From Phytophthora hibernalis (taxonomy: Eukaryota; Oomycota; Peronosporomycetes; Peronosporales; Peronosporaceae), in the NCBI GenBank assembly GCA_012656075.1, contig JAAKBF010000159.1, forward strand, positions 62,001-126,000: 64,000 nucleotides of DNA, written 5' to 3'. How positions within the stretch are numbered: position 1 is the first letter of the stretch; each line of letters starts with the position of its first letter. This document shows, one piece after another, positions 1 to 12,494 of the stretch. The notes beneath the pieces were generated by a model that was not told the origin of the DNA, searched no databases, and saw nothing but the letters and a program-made list of their open reading frames with translations. Position numbers and translations under genes: made by a program.

Positions 1-46
1 TGCTGTTACTATTAAGCTTATACATGCAAATATGCTCGGTGGTCAT

Positions 47-811
47 AGTGAATGTCGTTGCAATGCAGAGTGAATGATGTTGAAGTGAATAGGCGAATCG
101 GATGGCGATATTTTATTTCTCGCTGGTCGTGTGGTTAGTTCAATCCTACAGGCATGGTCAAGTTTCATTAGAACAAACCAAGACCGTACTTACACAGGAT
201 CATTTCTATAGTACCTTCTATTCTACTTTCTTTCCAAAAGTAGACAATTTCAATAACTTTGATGATCGTATTCGACTTCATTCATTGACTCGGGATGTCG
301 GTGGTTCGTGCTGGGTTCTCTTTTGGACTCGGCCTTCCCCTTGATGAACGTCCGCTGTCGCTATTCCAAGGCAGCGTGAGTGAGTGGAGTGATATGAGAA
401 GTTATTGCTACTCCTTCTTTCTTTTTCTTTATACTACAACAACTACATGTTGAACAATTTTCTATCATACTCGTATTCTACGTTTCTCTTTAAACTATGC
501 TACCGATACTTCGCTTCCCTGCACTCGTAATTAAGTGAATTAGGTATACAAGGTAGAATATCATCAACACACCTCAATGGACTTGTGAATATTACACGGA
601 CAGATGCCCAATAAGAGTGCTCGATCAGTAATCATGATCCTTCTGACCAATAATAGTGCATCAAATATCATTGTAATTGCTTGAAAAACATCCCGTAATT
701 AGGTTAAGCCAAGACACCTCGTTTAGGCTCGCAAACAGCACCTCGCAGCACACTCAAAAAAATGGTGCCAACTCTCAATCGTCAAGGCACACTGTATCCG
801 CGGCCCACAAG
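47..811 (+). repeat. Dispersed repeat, copy A
   Basis: This segment is nearly identical to 12675-13446 (copy B); its first 450 bases also match copy C near 31120-31495 and, reversed, copy D near 61941-62160. Copies A and B lose similarity at the same point, just after a shared CCCACAAG, which suggests a true element end. No transposase, LTR signature or coding capacity is visible, so the class is unknown. The 5' part seen in copies B and C is missing here. Confidence 0.85.
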
Positions 812-1275
812 GGCTGGTCGCATGTTCAAAAATCGTGTATGTTTGATACTGGAGATTGTCGGTTCTCAGTTGGATTGTTTTTCGAGAATGGCCTCTCGAA
901 GCTACCACAGTTAAAACGCGTGGCTCCTCGGCGGAAAAGTGCGCTTGTTGACTTGCAGCAATTTCTAAACCATTGCTCAGCATCAGCAGTCGTACAGTTT
1001 GGCCAAGCTGACGCTGTCTCCGAGTAGCATGTTGAAGCTGTTGCCGAGTAGCATCGTGACCAACGCAAACCACGCTCTAGGTCAAAAACAGACTGAATCG
1101 ACCTTCACCCAATCATCCACCCTAAGCATGAATCAACCTCCACCCAGCATGAATCTTCGACACTGTTTATAAAACGCAGTCAAAACATTAAAACGCCAGG
1201 AAGGAATACAGTGTAGGCGCGACCAAGCTCTTTTTGATCAGAAGACATTGTCTTCGCTTATCGTGTTCCCAGTCG
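812..1275. other. Intergenic, no gene seen
   Basis: No convincing coding sequence. There is a short degenerate duplication (CACCCA...AGCATGAATC) near 1105-1155, and the end of the ankyrin gene follows. Confidence 0.5.
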
Positions 1276-3546
1276 TCAGTTGCGCCTTGGGTAGTGCTCT
1301 CGAATCCAATCGTTCATTTCGTTCGATGATGTGGTTAATCTTATGGCAATATCCGTATACCATACTTCTCTGCTCCTGTGCAAGAAAATTATCGTCTCAA
1401 AATGGCATCCTTTTACCGCATTATCCATTGCAACTGCCGTACAACCTTCCAGGCGATTATCCTTCAACCACCCTATAACTTGCAAATTGCCATTGCGAGC
1501 AGTTTCGTCAATTGCAGCTGTGGTGCACCCCTCGGTTCGGTTGCGATCAAGCCACTTTACAATATCGAGCGCTCCAAAGGTAGCCGCTCCATCCATTGCG
1601 GCGCTTGTGCAGCCTTCTTGACGTTCACAATAAAGCCATTTGACGATTTCAAGGTGGCCCCCTCGTGCCGCTCCATCCATCGCAATAGTTGTGCACCCTT
1701 CTCCTCGGCTTTTGTGCAACCACTTGACAACATCGAGGTGGCCGCTACTTGCCGCACCATCCATCGCTTTCGCAGTGCAACCTTCACTTCGGTGTTCATG
1801 TAGCCACTTCACCACTGTAAGATGGCCGCTACTTGCAGCACCGTCCATCGCAGCCGTTGTACAGCCTTCTGTATGATAATCATGCAACCATTTAGCCACT
1901 GTCAAGTGACCATTCTTGGCTGCGAGGTAGTTGTACATCCCTCAGTTCGATTAGCAGCCAACCAGCAAACAACTTCCAGGTGCCGTGAGCGGCTGCGCCG
2001 TCGATAGCCTCTGTCGTGCATTGAGGTCTGATCAGTCTTTCAGGCTTCAAGCCGTTCCTGTACAATGCCATCTTCATGCCATATAACGGATCAAACAGAG
2101 ATCGATGCCTCTCTATCTTTCGTTTCCGTTTCCTGAACTTGAGCGCATCTGTGGCAGCTGACTTTCCCACTTGGTGTAGATACCGAACGATCTCCAAGTG
2201 GCCATTAGTTGCTGCTGCATCGATTGCACAGTAGTCTTCGTCATTTCCGTAGTTGTGGACACAAAATAAGTCGATCCTGGGATTTACGCCGAACTCGTCG
2301 TATAGCCATTGAACGACGTCATAAAGACCTTTTTGCGGCCACCAGCATCGTTTCGTTGGCTGGATCTGTAGTGTCGTGCACTCGTGTGTACTGACCCCAA
2401 AGTGCTTCAAATGTTCTGCTCAGTCTTTCTTGTTCTCGCTGTCGACCGTGTATGTTTAGAGGATGATCGACACAACTGTGAAGATACTTGGCGACCTCCA
2501 AATGCCCATTCATAGCTGCCACGTACATGGCAATACTCGCTTCTCCTCCAACATTGGTGATATGGGGATGGCTGATACGGTCGTAGTCGTCAACAACATT
2601 ATGATTTCCGTCTTTGCGGTCAATATCGCTGTCATTAATGATAATCCTCGTGTTCCCATTCGCGATGAATTAGCCAGCATACGATATCCAGATGACAGTT
2701 CTTAGCTGCAGCGAGAAGTACTCCCCTGTCATACATTTCTTCAAATTCTTGTGCGTACATCCACTGTACCATGTCGAGATGGCCATTTGCGGCGGCTTCT
2801 TGGATCCCTCTGTCACAGTCCATTTCCAGCTTCTCCTGTAACATCTCCGCCATTGCAACATCGCCAGTAGCAACTGCTGCCTTCAGCGTTTCATCTTCTT
2901 CCCTGCCGTCGACAAAAACGTAGTCGTACATCCAAGCGGCAACACCCCGATGACCCGCAAGAATTGCATCAGCTGCATCAGTGCCACCTCATCCAATTGG
3001 TCGAGACAGCTCTCTCTCCTCGTCACTATACTCTTCGGCGCTTCGAGCATTGACTCCAAGAGTTCGCATGCCCCAGAAGCTGCGGCCTCGTTCACCACGC
3101 TCTGAGGCACAAGGAAACCTCGAAAATGCTCAAAAAGCCATTTTGTCATCTCCAGGTCCCTGCGTTTCGCTGCCTCCAACAGAGACAACGAGAACTGAAA
3201 TTGCTGGTAGTGGTGCTCTGATAGCATTAGGCTGCGGATGGACCACGGCAAGTCTTCATTTGATGACTTTAGTAACGCTTGGCTTTCAAAATGCGGTTCA
3301 GCAACGTCATAGACCCGAGTTTGCATGCTTTTGCAAGTGGAAGTTCCACGGAAGAGTCCAGAAAAGATCGACAACGTGAAAGAGCGACTCAAACTTGGAC
3401 TTGGAGCGGAACAACGCCGAGATAATCAGCAGCGGGGTCAGGGAAGACGACACCAGGCGTTCCAGAGCTCGCAAGTGGGTGCCCAAAGTAGGGTAATACA
3501 TAGGGATGTTTCGTGCATTGGGTACCTCAAATGGGACCATGGTCAT
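1276..3546 (-). CDS. Ankyrin-repeat protein, frame broken in several places
   Basis: A roughly 750-residue ankyrin protein reads from ATG at 3546 to the stop at 1276. The C-terminal part has about six 33-residue repeats with consensus GHL-VVKWLH-xxR-x-EGCT-xx-AMDGAA; looser ankyrin units (AANGHLDMVQWMY, NGHLEVAKYLH, NGHLEIVRYLH) lie further upstream. Ankyrin stacks bind protein partners, and this expanded family is abundant in oomycetes; the partner here is unknown. The frame changes about five times. Those I traced near 2985 (a GG run) and at 2330-2334 (an A run) are restored by one base, so the gene may be intact in the organism. The first ~65 residues show no recognisable domain and no signal peptide. 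Copy A of the dispersed repeat lies downstream. Confidence 0.75.
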
Positions 3547-4015
3547 TTATGTATTAAAAAATGTCATCGGCCCAAATTCCGTACCCAAATTCAAACTTCA
3601 ACGCGTGACTGCTCGCACGAGCCGCGCAAGCGGCGACCTTGCAGGCTGGCTGCAAACAGAAGTCATCCTCGAGCGCGCTCACATTTCCTGCACTAGCGCC
3701 ATCTCCTCAACCAACGCCTCGCACGGGGCTATTTTCGTAATACAAATATACTGCATCTGCATTAAAGTGTGCATAGCAGGGGTAAAATGCATTTTTGGGC
3801 ATAGAAGGGGTGAAATACACGAAAAGTGCATTGCACAAAACATCCCTTGTAATACATGTACCCACCCGTACTCGTGTGTCTCATGGGTGGGTATGGGTAC
3901 CCGAGTTGGTTATATTTGGCGGTGGGTGGGTGTGGGTAAACCGAGCATAGAAATTATATCCGTACCGCATTGTTGATATCATAAAGCGCACCTATTGTTA
4001 GCCAATCAAATCTCT
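3547..4015. other. Intergenic with simple GGGT-rich sequence
   Basis: No supported gene. A low-complexity stretch of CCCACCCGT / GGGTGGGTATGGGTACCC units lies at 3860-3945, and a TACATGTA palindrome at 3853-3860. Confidence 0.5.
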
Positions 4016-4017
4016 TA

Positions 4018-5662
4018 CCACTCCGTTTCAAAAGAAAGCATGATTACATCGTGAAGCATGTTTCAGAAAGATAGCACGTGTTTTGACTTCAAGTTTGTAT
4101 TGCCTGTCCACCTACAAAGTTACTGAGCTGGTCAAGATCTGCTCTGCGCGTTCACAGCAACGAATCGACACAGGAAGGCGACCCTCGCGCCGAAGCTTCA
4201 CCTTTTTCATGTGCCGCGGTTTGAAGTTTTTGTCGCCGGCTTGGGCGATGCAGTCGTCCAACGAGCCTTGTAGGCTCAAGAACGCGGCATTTATAGTTCG
4301 CATGGGCAGCTCCCAGTTAGATGAGACCACGGCCTCATTCAACTCGTCGATGGTGCGGGCCCTCTTCTTGCGCAGGCGCGCCTGCACCGCTGAAAACAGA
4401 CCCAGATCATTAACGTTCATATCTGGGCTGTTGGGCGGCTGGTTACGCAAAACAACGTTGCATCCACTGACACGAGCAGCCTCCACGAACGCAGCATCGG
4501 CCTCGGGGACGTGAGCGGTGGCGTTGTCCTGCTAGACGACGACGTGTTTCCCAGCCACTGCAGCAGGCCAACGGTCGCGCAGGGCAGGCAGCAGATTGGA
4601 GATGAGCATCTCTCTGTAGGTCTTCTTCGTCACGGAGACGTCCTTGGTAACGAGCGTGCCTGCAGGACGGTGTCTAGACGACCGTTGCGCAGGTACGTGC
4701 TCAACGAACGGCCAAATTCCCAACTTGTCGTCGAAGAACTGGTTTGTGGTGGGGTCGTACCGGGGGCGCGCGATGGTAGCCAAAAACATCACGCGAGTGA
4801 TGTAACGCCTGCTGCGCAACCGCCGCACAGGAGCCACTTCGCCCGGAAGGAGTAGAAACCGTCGAGTGGGCTGCGTGATGTAAAACAGCTTCTCGTCAAC
4901 ATGCACGGCGACGAGCATGTCGTCAAACAGCATGGTGTCGCGCTGAATGTGGGATAGCGCAAACTGCAGGCGCTGAACCTTGTTGGCCTCCGTCTGCAAG
5001 GGCTTGGTGACGCTCGTGTGCACTCGCAAGCGGCCGAGGTCGGAGCTGCTGGAACAGCGTCGCCGGCTCCATGCCACATGCGGCAGCGGCCGAGCGAACA
5101 GTTGAGCGTTCCACGACATCGACACCTCGAAGCCGCTCGAGCGTTGCCGTGTGGTCGGCCGGCCGGCGCCCGCTGCGAAGTCTCCGCGATGGCGATGCAA
5201 AGCGGCCAGTGCGCTCCTCCTCCGTCTTGGCGCGAGTCCATATGCGGGAGACGGTGGAGGGTGAATCCCCTCTGTTTCGGCGACAGCGGTGATGTCACCA
5301 TGCTTGAGACGGCCATTGGTGGAGCGCATCTGGAGAACGGCGAGAACCTGCTGGCGTTCGGCGTCAGCCAGCTTGGTCTTGCGAACGGTGTTGGGCTTGG
5401 CCATGGTGCAGATGAGTTAGTGCTTGAAGCAGAACAGGCGAATTTGGTTGTGAGGATTGCTGGGCAGGCTAGCGATATGGTGGCGGCACTGCTCAACCAG
5501 CCATATAACCATCAATACTGTGAGCTAGAGAAATCTGAGGGTACCAAACGAATGGTGACAATTAGATGCGTCTTTTGCTATTTGTTTTAACCTGTTTTGC
5601 GATAAACAGGAGTGAAGGGCATCTACTTTTGTCAATCATGCTTTCTCTTTGAAACGGAGTGG
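4018..5662 (-). mobile_element. Mariner-like DNA transposon with TIRs
   Basis: The element is bounded by inverted repeats of about 28 bases. The left end starts CCACTCCGTTTCAAAAGAAA at 4018; the right end, read inward from 5662, is the same apart from one inserted base. Both ends abut a TA dinucleotide (4016-4017 and 5663-5664), the target duplication expected of Tc1/mariner. It carries one transposase reading frame on the minus strand. Length is 1,645 bases. Confidence 0.88.
4112..5404 (-). pseudogene. Mariner-like transposase (plant/oomycete type), degraded
   Basis: It begins MAKPNTVRKTKLADAE at ATG 5404, followed by a helix-turn-helix region. The catalytic domain shows the first aspartate in VHVDEKLFY, the second in QDNATAHV (just after an in-frame stop near 4532), and the third in PPNSPDMNVNDLG, the signature of plant-type mariner transposases. 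The frame is broken in the DNA-binding half (about 5060-5260), where a second frame carries the matching residues, and by the stop before QDN. The encoded enzyme would be inactive as read, although both TIRs are intact, so the ends could be mobilised in trans. Confidence 0.85.
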
Positions 5663-5982
5663 TATATAATCAGCAAGCATAAGATAAACTATAGCTGACA
5701 AAGCCATTATAACCACAGCCCTTGTGTAGATCAGGTAGGACTTCTGATTTCGGCGATACGGTAAGAGCATCTACAGTAAGTTACGGCAAAAATACTGCTC
5801 GAAGCAAAGATAAAAAAAACTGTCAAGTAGGCTCCAGGCCTCTAAGGATAACAGACCAAGAAATGTCATCATCTTCATCCTTCATAAACAATTAACATTG
5901 CATACACTGCCAATTCACATATCCACCACTGCCAACCCTCGTGAAGACAGACGAAACCCCTTCAACAAGGTCATTGAATCCA

Positions 5983-8204
5983 TCACCTCCGTGACATTGT
6001 TCGGTTCGCCTTCGGTCGACAAGTCTGCTGGCTGGCCTTCACCGCTGCAATTGCAAGTTGAATCTCCGATGCCAGTTGGTGGTTGGCCATCCACATCGAA
6101 TCACTGTCTCGCTGGTGACACTTTGACACTGCGGCCGAGTTGGGCGCCCTCAACGGTAGTGCTAATTTGCAGTCAGGAAAACGTTGAAGCGCCTCGTTCG
6201 TGACGTAGTCCCACACAGCATTTTCGTCCTTGATCTGCTGGAGTGCAAACAAGGCCACAACAGGACCTCGGTACCACCAGCCTGGGTGTCGCGGCTTCAG
6301 CGAGTCCAGCATGACAAAGAACTTAGCACCAAGTTCCTTGTAAACGGATATAATAATCGACTCGAACGCCTTCTTCGCTGTGAGCTGACGGTTGTTGCGC
6401 TTTTTAAAAGGGGGCAAGCTCGTCTTGCGTGACAATGGAACCCAGAAATCACGTTCCCACACAGCACGAGAATGGTAGCGCCAAAACTTGCGGAATTTTT
6501 GAAAGCTCAGGATGTTGGGTCTCGTCAAATGGTGCTGGTAGATTGGAATACACCGCTTCCCACGGGATCTGCGCCTCGAAAGGCTCCATTTTCCGTGTTA
6601 ACTCCAGCTGACTGCGGCACATATCGTCCGACATTACTGGCTTACCCCTTTTGTGAGACTTCTCTTTACTTGGCGTGGTACTATCAACCTTGCGCTTTCG
6701 TCCTCTCTTGGACTTCAGCGATTCGACCGGAGAAGCTTCAACTGGTTCCGCATTCGTAGCAGCATCCGTATCTTTTGATTCATCACGTTCCGGAGTGGAC
6801 ACTGCAGCAGAACTTGAGCCTGACGCGACGTCAGTGTCAGCCTCCTCATTACCACCGGTCACAGTCACAGAGGCAGCACTGGTGCGCTTGCGTCGTCTCT
6901 TGGTAACAATATCAGGCTCTTCCAGTTGCGCTAAGGCAGAATCATCGCCAGGGCCCACGACAGATGCAGCATCATCGTTAGGATTGTCAATAGCTGTGGC
7001 TTCATCGTCAATAGCTGCAGCAGCGTCGTCGGGACTCGCGGTAATATCATCAGAACTCGCAGCAAAATCGTCAGAAGCATCAATGGTTGTAGCAGCATCA
7101 GAATCCTCAACAGGTGCAGTATCTCCCTCAGAGCCTTCAATCCCTGCAACATCTTCCTGCTGCACCGAAGAAGCAGTGCCTTCTAACTCCATTGGAGCCA
7201 CCACATCCTGTTGCTGCAATGAATCATCAGCAATAGCCGCCGTAGAATCTTTGGTCTTCGAAGCACGACGAGATTTCCCTTTTTCTTCCTCTGTTTCGTC
7301 TTCACCCGACTAACTCGCACCAAGGCAGGAGCTACCTGTTGTAGCGCTGCTTCAACAGCGTTAGCCACCAAGGACCCTCTGGTCTCCGAAACACGAGGTC
7401 TCCCTTTTTCTTCTTTTGAGGCGCCTGTACCTCCTCAACTTCTGCTGCAGCAGTGTCATCAGGAGCTACAGCATCTTGTTGCTGCACTGAATCACCAACA
7501 TTAGCAGTCGTAGTCTCTCCGACCTCCACAACCTCCACAACACGAGAAGTTCTCCTTTTCTTCTTCTTTTGCACCTCCTCAAGTTGAGAGACTGGTCTTG
7601 GCGATGATGTCCTCCCTTTTCCTCTCTTCTTCACCTTCTGCACCTCCGCCACTTGCTGCATTGGAGGCGGCGCCTGGCACACCGGAGGGGCCAGTTGAGG
7701 CAGTTCAAATGGGATGACGCTAATCACCTGACACCCTCGCTGCACGAAGTCCAGCAGCGCCGTCTCTCGATGCTCCACGAACTGCAGGAACAGGTGCTTT
7801 AGTAGTGCCATGTTCCTCGTAGCCGTACGGTACTGCAGATAGAGGAAGACGCAGCCACGGGCGTCCAACGGCCATTTCGGTTTGGCCAGCAGGAACTCGG
7901 CTTGTTGGCGTCTCTGAGCACTGATTCGTAGCACCGGGAAGATGGTGACAATAGTGCAGCCCTGGCGCATCATGGGCTGCAACGTGTTCTCCTGTTCATT
8001 GAGGAAGTCCGCGAAGATGCGACGCAGCATGCTCAAGTTCTGTGACTTGAGTCTCAGCTCCAAGTAGACCGCAAAATCCTGCAACATGGCGTGGTCTTGA
8101 GGTACAGAAGCGGGAGGCGCTCGCCCACGACTCACATACCCGTCAACGGTCTCTACAGAGCGCGCCCGCGTTGTCTGCCCCGAGGAATCGATGAACCATT
8201 CCAT
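5983..8204 (-). CDS. Large basic/acidic low-complexity protein with AT-hook-like motifs
   Basis: One gene of about 735 residues appears to read from ATG 8204 to 5983. Residues 1-190 form a globular, helix-rich part containing two similar blocks, each with an L(F/L)xxFxxxxE core followed by a GC-x-x-(I/V) element, consistent with an internal duplication. Then come lysine/arginine clusters (KKRGKGR, KKKKRR, KKGRPRV, KRGRKRK), an acidic Asp/Ala stretch, and a C-terminal globular part with many W and F. GRP in a basic context is the AT-hook core, so nuclear DNA binding is a reasonable inference. Frame changes at 7405-7409 and near 7277 are each repaired by one base in an A/G run; a third lies near 6500. 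I recognise no family. Confidence 0.55.
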
Positions 8205-8347
8205 GGGGTGAGATATCCTACCAAATGAGCTCGTTCAGAAATGAGACCGTGGTATCAGAGGTTTTCGCATGGACGAAATGCTATGAGACTAGCAATTGTT
8301 ATGAGGTTTTGTATGCTGAACTAGCGGCGTTTGACTACCACGAAATG

Positions 8348-9220
8348 CTATGTGGGACTGGGAACTGGTTGCTGGCTGAACCAGCCCAGCCACGTGTGGA
8401 AGATTTTGGCTGTGAGTTTAGCTTGATAAAACGCTTTAGCTGTAGCGTATTTGCCCTCCGAGTCGAGGATTTCCACTGCTCTGGAGCGAGCCCTTGATGC
8501 AGTAGAGGACGCAATGCGTTGCTGGGCTCGACGGCAACGCAGTCGAAGCTTGGCACGCTGAGTGACAACTCGTCGCCAGTGCCGAAAAGCGCGAGTTTGA
8601 CGACAGCGAGTGGCCAAGTGGACGGCAGCAGTGAGTTGACTCGGACCTCCGCTGTACAGACAGGTATAGAGGTAGAAGCGGGTGTACTTCTGCAAGACGC
8701 TCGTCTTCACCGCTTGAAGAGCCAGCAGAGCCGCTCGACTGAGCGTCTTCGGACTATTCGGTGGATTCTCAGACATCCGAGACTGGATACGAAGCTTGAG
8801 GATTGGCTTTCTCACTCGCAGTCGAACGCGACAATGTCTCGCTGCTGTTGCAGGTGTCTCCACCTCTTGAAGTTGTCCGTCCAGCAGCTCCGACGTCAAC
8901 TTTTCAAGCGCAATCGACTCGCGCTGATACTCTCGTCGCACCGACGTACTCAGTAGCAAAACATCGCTATTAACCATCTTCAATTGCTCATCAAAGTCCG
9001 AGCGAAAGGCAGCGAGCGACGCATTGCATCTACGAACACAGACGTCCGATTCACCAGATTCCAGTCGGTCCTGAGCCTTCTCGGGGCCGTTCGAGCTCGA
9101 AATGTCACGCCGTTGATTCACATTTGAACCTGCAATAGCAGCTCCTTCATACGTCCCTGTAACATGTTTCCTTTGCAAAAAAAGCTTCTTGGCGCGGGCC
9201 AGCGCCGGGAACGCCGTCAT
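8348..9220 (-). CDS. Hypothetical protein with Sfi1-like helical repeats
   Basis: An uninterrupted 290-codon frame starts at ATG 9220 (MTAFPALARAKKLF). The middle is predicted helical (EYQRESIALEKLTSELLDGQ). The C-terminal half is Arg/Gln-rich with tryptophan-spaced motifs, RAFRHWRRVV and AKIFHTWLGWF, resembling the A-x7-L-x2-F-x2-W repeats of Sfi1-type centrin-binding proteins. With only two such motifs this is a suggestion. There is no signal peptide or membrane helix. It lies head-to-tail upstream of the AT-hook-like gene, 144 bases apart, on the same strand. Confidence 0.5.
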   Translation of the reverse strand: MTAFPALARAKKLFLQRKHVTGTYEGAAIAGSNVNQRRDISSSNGPEKAQDRLESGESDVCVRRCNASLAAFRSDFDEQLKMVNSDVLLLSTSVRREYQRESIALEKLTSELLDGQLQEVETPATAARHCRVRLRVRKPILKLRIQSRMSENPPNSPKTLSRAALLALQAVKTSVLQKYTRFYLYTCLYSGGPSQLTAAVHLATRCRQTRAFRHWRRVVTQRAKLRLRCRRAQQRIASSTASRARSRAVEILDSEGKYATAKAFYQAKLTAKIFHTWLGWFSQQPVPSPT

Positions 9221-9226
9221 GATCAC

Positions 9227-10855
9227 TGCTTCAACAGCCGTGTCGCTTCGATATGGCTACATCCAATCTGATTTGACAGGTTTTTCCAGTTGGCTACATT
9301 AGGTTACAGGTTACTTTTCCAAATGGCGTGCTGATGATGAAGGTTACAGCGAGCGACAGCGTGCGTGTGGAGGCTTTAGGGCTCGTTACTGGACTGCGGA
9401 GACGTCGCTGGTCGTCTGGATTATTGCTGGTTGGCGTGGAGGGGAGGGAGGCTGGGGCTTCCTCGTAACAAGGCGATGGGTGGGGAGAATTCGACCGGAA
9501 CCAAGGGTTACTCTTTGTTTACATTACGAGGCGGAGGTTACATACATCTTGCGTTTTGTATGCACTGCGCTTATTCGAGGTTGGTCTGATGGGCTGCCTG
9601 TAACCCTAGACAAGATACGGGAGGGCTATTTAAAGTGAGGGGGTATACCTCGTCCGAGTGGGTTATGTGTTGTTTGCTGACCTCTTTCTTCTCCTCACAC
9701 TTGGGTAAATTACGAGGTGTCAAAAGTCAAAAGGACGAAGAAATGATGGGGTTTCAGTGGTGTGTACTAGACTCTGTGTATATGTGTAGATACTCCGCTT
9801 TGTCTTGTATACAGTGGGTTACACTTGTTCTGGTGCCTCTTGTTACCTCGTGTTGCTGCTTGGAGTGTGTCAGGATATTGATGCAGTGTTCCAGTCTCGC
9901 TCTCTGCTTTTTCGACGTTGATTGGTGGTGGTTCAGGTGGCGGTGGTGTTTTTCGAGGTCTGATTTCGAGTTTTCCCAGTCTCTGCCAAGTACTTTCAAG
10001 TATCGGGGAGCACAATGGAAAATTAAGAGGTTGATGCAAGCGGTGCAATGTGCTGGAGGTGCAGAGAGGAGCTGCAATGGGGTTTCCATGTGATGACGAG
10101 GTCGTTCTCTTCCAAAGGGTTGCCGTTCGACGGTGTTTGGGCTCTATGGAGACTCGGATGCAGTCACGACGTTTGCAACAAAGGTTCGCCCTTGTCCGTT
10201 GAAAGATGGTGATTTTGTTGTCGTGTGGAATCCTTGCAGTTTTTCTCAGCGTGCTGCTTGTGCGTCGCTTGGTTTTCACTGCGTGTCCGGTGCTTGGAGT
10301 GTCCTCGCAAAATACCCCAAATTATTAGTCTGACTGGCCGCCTATGTACTTCATTTACGAGTTTGTATTTTGTGTTTACTGCTAAGCTACTGGAATAATA
10401 TTCGGGCAGAGCAAGCATTCTCACCGGTAGATCATTGCGCCGAACGACTATCATTTCATGATCTATACTAACGCTAGTCGGATCAATAACATTTCTCTGG
10501 CAATTTGGTGCAGCTGACAGAAGGTGTTGGTTTTTGGTTGCACTGCAACCGTTGAGTTCCCCGTTGATGTTTAAATGGGCTTTCCAACCTGAGCACTCCA
10601 GTTTCAGTAAAAATACCGAACGCTGGTGCCATCTCGTCTGTACCAATATCCCGAACATGAGCCGCCAACTGTGTACATGTTGCATGATGCGCGATCGGTA
10701 TCACTGCCGCCACGATAGCGGTCATTGTGGCGTTCGATTGTCCTCGTGCTGATACTTTGGTTCACAAGTGACAGTACCAGGTTTACCGCAATAATTGGCT
10801 CTGTGACCGTGACTCATTGACGCATGCTGTGATGTTGAAGGGGTCTACTTAGCAA
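9227..10855. other. Intergenic, no supported gene
   Basis: Frames here are short and of odd composition. Weak coding-like composition on the minus strand around 10300-10685 (HEMIVVRRNDLPVRMLALPEY) matches nothing I recognise and could be the decayed end of a gene. Confidence 0.4.
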
Positions 10856-12341
10856 ATGGCTGTTCTCAATCCGGGAGGATCCGCGCATAAACGGTTGGAA
10901 GATCGGATTACCACTCCTGTTGCTGTAGACGGACATGGAGAGCAACCGAGCTTCGTTCAGGTCGAGGTACCTCTCAACTCGCTGCGCAGCAAATTGACTG
11001 GCATCAAGTGTGTTGTGATCCAGATTCTCATGCCAGCGATAAGTTGTTCATTCCTCAATTTACCTGGACCATTTGCATCATCATGTTACTGATCATGGCC
11101 ATTATGCCTATCGGCAAGCCGTACTACACGGTTTCCTCCGACCGCGACGTCGATGTTTCGGACGATACTTTGGAGATTGAAGCGCGTATCAACTACGATG
11201 CACCGTCTGAAGGTGCAAAGTACGTCATTATCATGTTCTTCGCTGCGTTCGGGTACGTTATCTCGGACGTTTGCGCCGACAGTATCACATGCGAGCTGGC
11301 ACAGCGTGAACCTCTCGATAAGCGCGGCAAAACGCAGTCGTGCATCTACACTGTTCGCACCATCGTGGTCATTATTGGCGAGATCATCGTTGGGTTCTGC
11401 TTCAACGGTGAGGAGTACGGCGGTGATTTCGACTTTTCGCTAAGCTTCCCCAGTTGATGATTATCATGGTGGTGCTAACGGTTCCAGTCCTCCCCATGAC
11501 CTGGTTCTTCATCAGAAAAAAGAAAAGAGCAAAGCCGCCAACTTCCGCGAGTACATTTCCAGCCTCTGGGACTTGATCTGCAGCCGTGCGGTGTACCAAG
11601 TGATTGCGTACATGTTCTTCAGTGGTATCTTCGCTAGCATCACATATACTGCTAGCTCCCGGTGCAGTCGTAAATGGTGGGCGTGACTCCCATCAACAGT
11701 ACGCTAAGCGATATCCTCAGCAACATCCTCTTCGCGACCGGTATGATGATCACCTCGAAGTGGGGTCTCCATTGGAATTGGCGCATCATGACTGTTTTGA
11801 CGGGTGCAATTGTCATGGTGGTGGACTGCGCGTGCTCCTTGATCACGGTGTGGGACGTAAATGGTTTGGCTTGGCCCACCGATCGCCGTGGAGCCCGTAC
11901 GGCATCGGGTGGATCATTTCCACGTTTGTGGTGGTGGAATTGGCTGGTCTTGGCAATGAAGGTGCGATGTACGGCCTTGTTACCACGGTGGGCAACATCT
12001 CATCGCCGTTCGCATCGAAGTTGACGCTGTTGATTAACGGACCGTTCAAGATCACAAATGTGCGCATACAGACGGACGACCACTCGATCCGCGCCGATAT
12101 CACATACACCATTATCATCATGTACGCGATGACCATCTTTTCGTGGTTTTTCCTGTTCTTGCTACCCAGACAGAAGGCGGAGACCCAAGAGCTCGTTCAC
12201 AAGGGCGGCCACAGCAAGATTCTGGGCGGCCTCACTGTGGGCTACCTGTCGTTCGCCTTGGTTTGGTCTATTACGACCAACATTTTGGCCATCTTCGACA
12301 GCACTTCATGTTTAGTTATTGCTGGAGGCACAGGCTGCTAA
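10856..12341 (+). pseudogene. Folate/biopterin transporter (BT1 family), broken
   Basis: The reading frame follows the oomycete folate-biopterin transporter family: TWTICIIMLLIMA (helix), KYVIIMFFAAFGYVISDVCAD followed by the LAQREP..RGKTQ loop typical of the family, a TVPVLPMTWFF helix, FFSGIFASITYTAS, GVTPINSTLSDILS, GIGWIISTFVVVELAGLGNEG, and a C-terminal helix (MYAMTIFSWFFLFLLP). These proteins import pterins and folate across the plasma membrane. Family members normally have about 12 helices; here the start (MAVLNPGGSAHKRLED) runs almost directly into what is usually the third helix, so the N-terminal membrane domain is missing. At least five frame changes occur, some in homopolymers, plus an in-frame TAA near 11670 that no single-base run change explains. 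I call it a pseudogene. Confidence 0.75.
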
Positions 12342-12494
12342 GTCGACCGTGACAATTGGGTGTTCTTTACTTGAATACATGTCGACGATATTCCGCTTTT
12401 CATCTGTGAAACATTGAGTAGTATCCATAATACAAGCCCCATGTTTGCCCCGCGTGTGTATGTAGATTTACAAGTCTCCTGCCGAGCCAGACTC

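Noticed and set aside
6675..7313. Plus-strand Ser-rich 212-codon frame
   Set aside because: Antisense of the acidic Asp/Ala stretch of the AT-hook-like gene.
9767..10279. 170-codon minus-strand frame
   Set aside because: Composition (Pro/Thr/Arg/His mix) looks like random GC-biased translation; no motif.
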